Source of the DNA: Desulfobacteraceae bacterium
GTDB lineage: Bacteria > Desulfobacterota > DSM-4660 > Desulfatiglandales > Desulfatiglandaceae
NCBI GenBank assembly: GCA_011048855.1
Contig: DSCZ01000410.1
Location: 1 to 6,509, forward strand
Reading direction: 5' to 3'
Length of the DNA stretch: 6,509 bases
Position numbers and translations under genes: made by a program. The notes below the pieces were generated by a model. The model was not told the DNA's origin. It was given only the letters and a program-made list of their open reading frames with translations, and did not search any database. Of this stretch, positions 1 through 4,535 are shown in pieces (position 1 is the first letter of the stretch; each line of letters begins with the position of its first letter).

Positions 1-65
1 ACATGATACCTCTCGTATTAGAAAATAAGGTGTTCATCGACGGAGAATTACAGGAAGCGGCATAG
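1..65 (+). CDS. 3' end of an unrecognised upstream gene (partial)
   Basis: The frame that is open from the left edge ends at TAG 63-65. It encodes the tail MIPLVLENKVFIDGELQEAA. The in-frame ATG at 3-5 could be internal or, much less likely, a start. The tail alternates hydrophobic and charged residues like the last strand and turn of a compact domain (V-F-I-D-G-E-L), so it reads like genuine protein. It is too short to assign to a family. The 80-nt spacing to the next start would allow co-transcription with the NifX-like gene. An untranslated origin of this stretch cannot be excluded. Confidence 0.4.
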   Translation, partial: MIPLVLENKVFIDGELQEAA

Positions 66-145
66 GCAATAACCGGAGGGTACGGAACTCAATCCACAAC
101 ATTTGACAATATCTCAAAAACACTTCGGCCTGACGGACCGTGACT

Positions 146-556
146 ATGAAACTTGGAAAAAACATATCCCGTCTCCACCATGTAGATGAAGGGCATGGCC
201 GCCAGAAGTTGTCTTCCGGCAATAACAAGCGTATCGCCATTCCTGAATTCATGGGAAGAGTAGCGCCTGTGCTGGACGCCTGCACCAGGCTGCTGATTAT
301 AGATTCTGAATCACGGCGTTTAGTTGTTGAGTGTTCCTGTATGAACGATCGTCTTGAGTTGTTTTCGAATTTCGGCGTCCAGGTCGTCATTTGCGGTGCT
401 CTCAGTACCTTTCTCTCGGATTTTCTTGAAGAAAAAAAAATACACCTCCTCTACGGCATTTCAGGCGATATTGAGGAAGTTTTGCAGGCCTACCGGCAGG
501 GGTATCTGCATCGCGACCATTTCTGCATGCCGGGGTTTCTCGACACGCCACACTGA
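146..556 (+). CDS. Dinitrogenase iron-molybdenum cofactor biosynthesis family protein (NifX/NafY/NifB C-terminal-like)
   Basis: This is a 136-aa protein of the small RNase H-like fold family that includes NifX, NafY and the NifB C-terminal domain. Members bind FeMo-co precursors or other Fe-S/Mo clusters in the cytosol, and many stand-alone members in anaerobes have no proven role. Visible family landmarks are R-I-A-I-P at 29-33 followed by G-R-V-A-P-V-L-D, V-I-C-G-A-L-S at 81-87, G-D-I-E-E-V-L-Q-A-Y at 107-116, and F-C-M-P-G near the C-terminus (126-130). The ~28 residues before the domain are an extension that family members often lack. The start was chosen at ATG 146, about 8 nt after the weak GACGGA; GTG 140 in the same frame is the alternative and would add two residues. 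A9 at 432-440 is a possible slippage or sequencing-error site, but the frame stays coherent through the C-terminal motif. A terminator follows 5 nt after the stop. Family assignment is firm; the nitrogenase link is not, since no nif gene is visible. Confidence 0.85.
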   Translation: MKLGKNISRLHHVDEGHGRQKLSSGNNKRIAIPEFMGRVAPVLDACTRLLIIDSESRRLVVECSCMNDRLELFSNFGVQVVICGALSTFLSDFLEEKKIHLLYGISGDIEEVLQAYRQGYLHRDHFCMPGFLDTPH

Positions 557-561
557 ACCTT

Positions 562-583
562 GGGAACATAAAGTTCCCTTTTT
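562..583 (+). terminator. Rho-independent terminator after the NifX-like gene
   Basis: A perfect 6-bp stem, GGGAAC (562-567) with GTTCCC (573-578), has a 5-nt ATAAA loop and is followed directly by TTTTT (579-583). It starts 5 nt after the stop codon. The stem is short but the layout is canonical, and it separates the NifX-like gene from the sigma-54-controlled operon downstream. Confidence 0.75.
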
Positions 584-612
584 GCTATGTTCTTGGTGCG
601 TTTTGTTCCTTC

Positions 613-640
613 TACGAAATGTCATCGTTATTTACGGAAT
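613..640 (+). promoter_or_regulatory. Candidate activator site: TACGRAAT direct repeats, 20 bp apart
   Basis: TACGAAAT (613-620) and TACGGAAT (633-640) match at 7 of 8 positions, with start-to-start spacing of exactly 20 bp, about two helical turns. They lie roughly 80-110 bp upstream of the predicted sigma-54 start site, where enhancer-binding proteins usually bind. The first copy is also part of ACGA-N7-TCGT (614-628), a weak dyad. Position and spacing are seen in the sequence; the function is inferred, and an 8-bp repeat in an AT-rich region can arise by chance. Confidence 0.35.
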
Positions 641-695
641 CGCTCTCGGTTCTTTCTTCTTTGAATCAATTGAGTTTTTCGATTGCGGAACATCC

Positions 696-711
696 TGGCA
701 CTTCTATTGCA
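696..711 (+). promoter_or_regulatory. Sigma-54 (RpoN) -24/-12 promoter of the main operon
   Basis: TGGCAC (696-701), N5, then TTGCA (707-711) matches the sigma-54 consensus TGGCAC-N5-TTGCW. The invariant GG (697-698) and GC (709-710) are separated by the required 10 bp. Transcription would start near 721-723, giving a leader of about 36 nt before the strong Shine-Dalgarno sequence and the ATG at 758. No sigma-70-like -10/-35 pair stands out in the same gap. Expression would therefore depend on an AAA+ enhancer-binding activator, which is not encoded in this window. Confidence 0.8.
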
Positions 712-757
712 AAGTATAAACTGAGGGTTTTCGCAGACCCTTTTAAGGAGGGGGGGC

Positions 758-1021
758 ATGATTACCAGGAGGCAATTCTTAAAAAAAGAGTACCAGGAAA
801 TCGGAGAAGCCACCGCTCGCGTTTTAGTCGCGTTCCAGGAGGAAAAACCTGCTGAACCGCAGAAAGATCATCGCTATCCGGCTTTCACTGAACTGAGCCC
901 GTCTCTCTTGGCCATGGAGGCCGAAAGGACGGGAACTGAAGAGGAAGCCGCAGACAGTGAAGAATTGCGCCGGCTGTTGTACGAACAACTGGCCAATCCT
1001 TCGAGACGCCCCGACAAATGA
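758..1021 (+). CDS. Small protein of unknown function with a Tat-like N-terminus
   Basis: This is an 87-aa, charged, probably soluble protein that I do not recognise. It is the first gene after the sigma-54 promoter. The start is supported by a very strong, G-rich Shine-Dalgarno sequence (AAGGAGG at 745-751 within a run reaching 756) just upstream of ATG 758. Residues 2-9, I-T-R-R-Q-F-L-K, match the twin-arginine consensus (S/T)RRxFLK. However, the next segment (K-E-Y-Q-E-I-G-E-A-T-A-R-V-L-V-A-F-Q-E-E) is an amphipathic helix rather than a hydrophobic h-region, so Tat export is unlikely as it stands. Residues 50-80 are acidic (E-E-E-A-A-D-S-E-E-L), followed by a basic tail. It ends 34 nt before the membrane-protein start, so it is very likely co-transcribed and may be a cytosolic partner or regulator of that protein. 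The role is unknown. Confidence 0.7.
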   Translation: MITRRQFLKKEYQEIGEATARVLVAFQEEKPAEPQKDHRYPAFTELSPSLLAMEAERTGTEEEAADSEELRRLLYEQLANPSRRPDK

Positions 1022-1042
1022 TATCATCGTAAATCGACAACC

Positions 1043-1050
1043 AAAGGAGG
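1043..1050 (+). promoter_or_regulatory. Shine-Dalgarno site fixing the membrane-protein start
   Basis: AAAGGAGG lies 5 nt before ATG 1056. It settles the start against the longer in-frame reading from ATG 957, which would overlap the preceding gene by 65 nt, has no comparable ribosome-binding site, and would add a Cys-rich N-terminus with no sign of a domain. Confidence 0.85.
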
Positions 1051-1055
1051 GACCT

Positions 1056-2468
1056 ATGGAGCGTTACGGCGTAGGATACTTGGAAGAACGTAAACTGGTC
1101 AAGCGCTGGCCCCAGCCCATGCCGGCGATCGTGGCCCTGGTTCTCACCCTGGCGGTGTTTTACGTCACGTGGTGGCTTTTCCAGGACCCCCGTGGGTGGA
1201 TGCGGATGTACACTCCGTACGTCGGGTACATGTACACCCGGTGGTGGCTGATCATGCTGATCTGGATGGTGTACATTTTCAATTACTGGCCCTTTAAAAG
1301 CAGTTGGTTGGAAAACAGTCATCCGCTGTACAAGGGAGCGATTCTCACGGCGGTTTCGGTGGGTATCCTGGTCATACTTATCAAAGGATTTTTCGAGGGT
1401 CTGCTGGGCAATTTCGGTCTTGCCTATTTTAATCCGAACCGCCTGTTACAGCTGGAAGGCGTTACCGAGTTTTTCGCCATCGAGTACGCCGCCCTCGCTT
1501 GCCTGATGTTCGCCGCAATCGCCTCATGGCTGAGCCCGGCCTGGGTCGTAGCCTGCGAGGAAGCGCCCTGGCAGAATATGAGTCAGCCAGCCAAGGGATT
1601 CAGCATACTTATTATGACCTTCTTCCTGAGCACGATGATATATTTCATGACGATGCACTCCCACATGGGCATTCTCTATTATCCCTGGCAGTATTTCACG
1701 TCCATAGCCCCGCCTTACTGGGAGAAATTCGCCAATACTGTTTCCGGCAACTTCCATGTTTCATGGATCATGTGCTGCACGGTGACCGTGTGGATCGTGG
1801 AAACCATCTGGGAACGGTTCCCCTTCAAGCTGATAAAGACCACCTGGCTGCGGCGCGTGACGGCCTTCTTCGGCATCATCGCCATCGCTTTTGCTCTGCA
1901 TTTCTTCCTGTATTTCGCCCAGGAGCTGACCTGGGGACAGGCGATCCGCGGAACACGCCGGGATTTCGCTCCCGACTGGAGATGGTTGCATGTCGGCGAG
2001 ATGGCGGTCTTTTTCCTCGTACCGGCCCTGTTTCTCACGTTCTACTGCGGGAACTGGCCCAAGCGGTTCAGCCTTCCGACCAATGTACTCGTCCGGACCC
2101 TCATAACGGCTGCTGCCGCGATTTTGCTTTACATTTTCTACTACGCGACATCACATTATTTCCTGGGCACGCAGAAAGGATTTTCGCACCCGCAGCAATT
2201 CCCCATGATTCCGACTATCTGGCTCATCAATATCTGGCTCGCGCACCACTGGTTCATGGATAACTGGCCGGGGTGGAAAATGGTGCCAAAAACCGCCGAT
2301 GAAATCGCCGCCGACCACGCGAAAGAAAAAGCTGAACTGGCTGACGTCCGGTGGAATCCCCGGCTGGGATGGGGGCTGGGAGTCGGCGCCGTCTGCGGTG
2401 TGGTGATCTACTTCATCATTCTTGCCATACTGCCCTGGGCCTATGAGTCAATTACAATCATCCATTAA
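1056..2468 (+). CDS. Polytopic membrane protein with PmoC/AmoC-like C-terminal half
   Basis: This 470-aa inner-membrane protein has about 10-11 predicted TM segments (roughly 22-42, 60-78, 95-114, 136-160, 182-201, 231-251, 266-288, 312-330, 346-364, 383-400, 437-460). It is unusually rich in Trp (30 residues) and His. Compared with Methylococcus PmoC from memory, three motifs occur in the same order. T-W-x-Q-x-I (292-297) through D-F-x-P (303-306) to H312 and E315 matches the PmoC D156/H160/H173 region. K-R-F-S-L-P-x-x-V-L-V (336-346) matches K-G-I-S-L-P-x-x-V-L-V. N392-x-W394 with W399-F-M-D402 matches N227-E-W...W-F-M-E. The first ~80 residues also faintly resemble the PmoC N-terminus (V-F-Y, G-W, W). 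PmoC is normally about 250-290 aa, so residues ~80-260 look like extra TM helices. No PmoA or PmoB is present here. His candidates facing the membrane are H201, H203, H234, H282, H312, H367, H397 and H398. Being a gene and a polytopic protein is certain; PmoC-like homology is a reasoned proposal. Confidence 0.9.
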   Translation: MERYGVGYLEERKLVKRWPQPMPAIVALVLTLAVFYVTWWLFQDPRGWMRMYTPYVGYMYTRWWLIMLIWMVYIFNYWPFKSSWLENSHPLYKGAILTAVSVGILVILIKGFFEGLLGNFGLAYFNPNRLLQLEGVTEFFAIEYAALACLMFAAIASWLSPAWVVACEEAPWQNMSQPAKGFSILIMTFFLSTMIYFMTMHSHMGILYYPWQYFTSIAPPYWEKFANTVSGNFHVSWIMCCTVTVWIVETIWERFPFKLIKTTWLRRVTAFFGIIAIAFALHFFLYFAQELTWGQAIRGTRRDFAPDWRWLHVGEMAVFFLVPALFLTFYCGNWPKRFSLPTNVLVRTLITAAAAILLYIFYYATSHYFLGTQKGFSHPQQFPMIPTIWLINIWLAHHWFMDNWPGWKMVPKTADEIAADHAKEKAELADVRWNPRLGWGLGVGAVCGVVIYFIILAILPWAYESITIIH

Positions 2469-2488
2469 ATGGTGATAAAGGAGGAGCC

Positions 2489-3664
2489 ATGTCTGAAAAC
2501 AAGAACACGATTAACCGCAGGGATTTTTTCAAGGGAGCGGCCATGGGCGCACTCGGGGGATCCGTCCTTGCGATGGGGGTATATTCCTATTCACCCTGGC
2601 GCAAGGCACAGTTCCCTCCCGTCAAGCGCAAGATGGTCGACATCGGTGCTTGCAAATATGTAAAGATAACAAATATTTCAGAAACGAGCTGGTTCAACAA
2701 CGCCGATCTGATGAACGACATCAAGGGTGCCGGGGGGTTGCTCGTAGACCAGTATTTATATAACTGGCCGCCTTTCGGCGACGGGACGGGTCTCGGCAAA
2801 GGCAGTTACGAAAAGGGCATCGCCAAGATCAAGCACCTCTTGCCGAACGATGTCGATGAAGCCTGGGATATCACCGAGAAGCTTTCGGTTCATCCCGAGA
2901 ACGCCGGTGGCTACGCCTGCCTGATCGAAATGGAAGAAATGAACGGGAAACAACACAAGTATCTCCTCGATAGCGGCTGGAGCTACAAGTGGACCCACGA
3001 ATGCTTCAAGCGCGAGGGTATCGATGAAATGCTGAAGAACAGGGAAATAGAGGCCCTGTTCATATCTCACGAACATTTCGACCATTACTGGGGCATTCCC
3101 GTCACCTTCAAGTACGATCCGAACATACCCATTTACATACCCGACACGTTTTATCCCGAGGGACTGCAATACCTCAAGGATTCGGGGCACACGGGCGAAG
3201 TAATCAAAGTAAAACCGGGACTCAAGCCGATCGTCCCGGGGTTCGCCACGTATGTGTTTCCGATCCCGATTATTTGCCGCGTCTACGGCGAGCAGTCCAT
3301 GTATTTTAATGTAAAAGATCACGGGCTGGTCAGCGTAACAGGCTGTTGCCACCAGAGCATCATCCAGTTCGCGGAAACGGCATACCAGGAAATCAAGTAT
3401 GAAAATGACGAGCTGTACGGCGTATACGGGGGACTGCACGTATCACCCTTCGAGGACTGGGACCCCAAGTACGACGACCTGGTGCTTTCTCTCGGCAAGT
3501 ATGACTTCAAAAAAATCGGCTGCAATCATTGCACGGGCATAGTATGCGCGAAAAAGTTCGCTGAGGCGGGACATCCTATCGTGAAAGGCACGGCCCGTTA
3601 CCGCTCCAAGGAAGATGTCTACCTGGGAAATAGTGACAGGATAGGTTTCGGAATCGAGGTATAG
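2489..3664 (+). CDS. Tat-exported MBL-fold metallohydrolase, DHPS-like family
   Basis: This is a 391-aa protein with an N-terminal twin-arginine signal: N-R-R-D-F-F-K at 9-15, then a Gly/Ala-rich h-region (16-35). There is no clear A-x-A cleavage site, so it may stay anchored in the membrane facing the periplasm. The MBL fold shows the metal motif H194-x-H196-x-D198-H199, then G-C-C-H288, G-G-L-H317 and N-H347-C-T-G. The G-C-x-H / G-G-x-H / H-C-T-G set is typical of the 7,8-dihydropterin-6-methyl...synthase-like (DHPS-like) MBL group, whose characterised members act on small cytosolic substrates, so an exported form is notable. The ~100 residues before the fold proper (W-F-N-N-A-D at 68-73, then a Gly-rich stretch) look like an added substrate or partner region. 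The start has a strong SD (AAAGGAGGAG, 2477-2486), and the gene begins 20 nt after the membrane-protein stop, implying tight co-expression. The substrate is unknown; a Zn or Fe/Mn binuclear centre is expected. Confidence 0.9.
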   Translation: MSENKNTINRRDFFKGAAMGALGGSVLAMGVYSYSPWRKAQFPPVKRKMVDIGACKYVKITNISETSWFNNADLMNDIKGAGGLLVDQYLYNWPPFGDGTGLGKGSYEKGIAKIKHLLPNDVDEAWDITEKLSVHPENAGGYACLIEMEEMNGKQHKYLLDSGWSYKWTHECFKREGIDEMLKNREIEALFISHEHFDHYWGIPVTFKYDPNIPIYIPDTFYPEGLQYLKDSGHTGEVIKVKPGLKPIVPGFATYVFPIPIICRVYGEQSMYFNVKDHGLVSVTGCCHQSIIQFAETAYQEIKYENDELYGVYGGLHVSPFEDWDPKYDDLVLSLGKYDFKKIGCNHCTGIVCAKKFAEAGHPIVKGTARYRSKEDVYLGNSDRIGFGIEV

Positions 3665-3668
3665 CCAA

Positions 3669-3714
3669 CTCGTGCTCCGTGCCGGCGGCTGCCGCCGCCG
3701 GCACGGAGCACGAG
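3669..3714 (+). repeat. Perfect 21-bp inverted repeat (hairpin), candidate U-less terminator or RNA-processing site
   Basis: Arms 3669-3689 and 3694-3714 are perfectly complementary over 21 bp and GC-rich, around a 4-nt TGCC loop. The hairpin starts 4 nt after the MBL-gene stop. No T-tract follows on the + strand (next bases ATAATGTA). It therefore fits a structure that blocks 3' exonucleases, a processing point setting different mRNA levels, or a non-canonical partial terminator, better than a classical intrinsic terminator. A repeated palindromic element found elsewhere in the genome is also possible. Confidence 0.95.
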
Positions 3715-3749
3715 ATAATGTACACCGACAAAAAAGCGAAGAACAGTGT

Positions 3750-3823
3750 GTTCCCGGCCATCGGCCGGAACGTGAAAGGTGGCTTGAACCCTACAAAACA
3801 TGCTCCCGGCGACTGTTCCGGGA
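3750..3823 (+). promoter_or_regulatory. Two further hairpins in the leader of the secreted-protein gene
   Basis: Hairpin A (3750-3771) pairs GTTCC with GGAAC and GGCC with GGCC, around an ATC loop with one bulged C. Hairpin B pairs TCCCGG (3804-3809) with CCGGGA (3818-3823) across an 8-nt loop, and ends 3 nt before the Shine-Dalgarno sequence GAGGGA (3827-3832) of the gene at 3837. Neither has a T-tract. They could tune translation or mRNA decay, but in GC-rich DNA such stems also arise by chance. Confidence 0.35.
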
Positions 3824-3836
3824 CACGAGGGACATC

Positions 3837-4535
3837 ATGAAACGAATCGCTTTGATAATCGCTTTGAGTTGTCTTCTTGCGGGTCCTGCATTCGCGGAAC
3901 CCGGCGAAGAAACGGGCGTCATTCCGGAAATGCGCGAATGTATGGATGCCCACGTATCCCAGGAGGCGTATTCCAAAGTTATAACAAAATATTGCGGCGA
4001 AGGGATTGTGTGCCAGGCCATGGGACTGCTCCTCATTAAAAATCCCTACGTGATAAAAACGGAAAAGGAAAATTCAACGATATGCTATACCGTGGAGGGC
4101 ACGGTGGAAGAAACATCCAGCGAAATCCCCGGTCACACCACGCAGGTTTACGAGGCATGCTGGGAAAACGGCCGTCTTGTTTCACTCGAATTTTTCGGGC
4201 CGAAATCCCCTGTTCGTGAAGAGGTTATTCCCGAAATGCGCGAGTGCATGCGTTCTCACAGCACGCCCTCCGAATACAAGGCGGTACTGGAAAAATACTG
4301 CGATTCCAGCATCATCCGCCAGGCCATGGGGCTGTTGGTCATCAGGGAACCCTATGTCGTTAAAACAGAAAGGAACGGACCGGTGATCACCTATACGGTC
4401 GAGGGTCGTACCGAAGGAGGCGCGACTGAAATTTCGGGAGAGGATATCGTCCAGGTTTACCGCGCAAGCTGGCGGGGAGGAAAACTTGTCTCCGTCCAGT
4501 TCCTGGGCCCGAAAGCAAAACTCGATAATCCCTGA
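3837..4535 (+). CDS. Secreted protein with two tandem Cys-containing domains, function unknown
   Basis: This is a 232-aa protein with a clear Sec signal peptide: M-K-R, a hydrophobic core (4-15), and A-F-A cleavage after residue 20. The mature part consists of two copies of a ~97-residue domain, offset by 102 residues. Each copy opens with V-I-P-E-M-R-E-C-M (28-36 and 130-138), passes through K-Y-C, x-Q-A-M-G-L-L-x-I, x-P-Y-V-x-K-T-E, Y-T-V-E-G, and Q-V-Y-x-A-x-W, and ends in F-x-G-P-K. C35/C53 and C137/C155 are kept in both copies and may form one disulfide per domain; C59, C83 and C108 occur only in copy 1. I do not recognise the domain. The start was chosen at ATG 3837 because it gives a good signal peptide and follows GAGGGA; the longer frame from 3672 begins inside the 21-bp hairpin. 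The 1-nt stop/start overlap with the CobW-fusion gene implies translational coupling. A periplasmic accessory or metal-handling role is inference from context only. Confidence 0.85.
   Translation: MKRIALIIALSCLLAGPAFAEPGEETGVIPEMRECMDAHVSQEAYSKVITKYCGEGIVCQAMGLLLIKNPYVIKTEKENSTICYTVEGTVEETSSEIPGHTTQVYEACWENGRLVSLEFFGPKSPVREEVIPEMRECMRSHSTPSEYKAVLEKYCDSSIIRQAMGLLVIREPYVVKTERNGPVITYTVEGRTEGGATEISGEDIVQVYRASWRGGKLVSVQFLGPKAKLDNP
3918..4520 (+). repeat. Internal tandem duplication within the secreted-protein gene
   Basis: Copy 1 spans about 3918-4211 and copy 2 about 4224-4520, offset by 306 bp. The DNA still matches closely at the unit start (ATTCCGGAAATGCGCGAATG versus ATTCCCGAAATGCGCGAGTG) but has diverged elsewhere, mostly at third positions and surface residues. 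This points to an old, functionally kept duplication rather than a recent one. Confidence 0.85.

Noticed and set aside
103..131. TTGACA at 103-108 as a sigma-70 -35 box for the NifX-like gene
   Set aside because: No acceptable -10 hexamer occurs 16-18 bp downstream; the sequence there is GC-rich.
354..719. 121-aa + strand open frame crossing the terminator and sigma-54 promoter
   Set aside because: It overlaps the NifX-like gene in another frame, reads through regulatory DNA, and has no ribosome-binding site.
957..1055. Longer N-terminus for the membrane protein, starting at ATG 957
   Set aside because: It overlaps the preceding gene by 65 nt, has no good ribosome-binding site and adds no domain; ATG 1056 has AAAGGAGG at ideal spacing.
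1499..2263. 254-aa open frame on the + strand inside the membrane-protein gene
   Set aside because: It is a +1-frame shadow; the composition (many His, Arg, Pro) is typical of out-of-frame reading, and the in-frame protein is a convincing polytopic membrane protein.
2756..3439. 227-aa open frame on the - strand opposite the MBL gene
   Set aside because: It is the antisense of a gene with intact catalytic motifs, with no ribosome-binding site or domain pattern.
3672..3836. Longer N-terminus for the secreted protein, starting at 3672
   Set aside because: It starts inside the 21-bp hairpin, gives a basic low-complexity peptide, and would bury the clear signal peptide that begins at ATG 3837.
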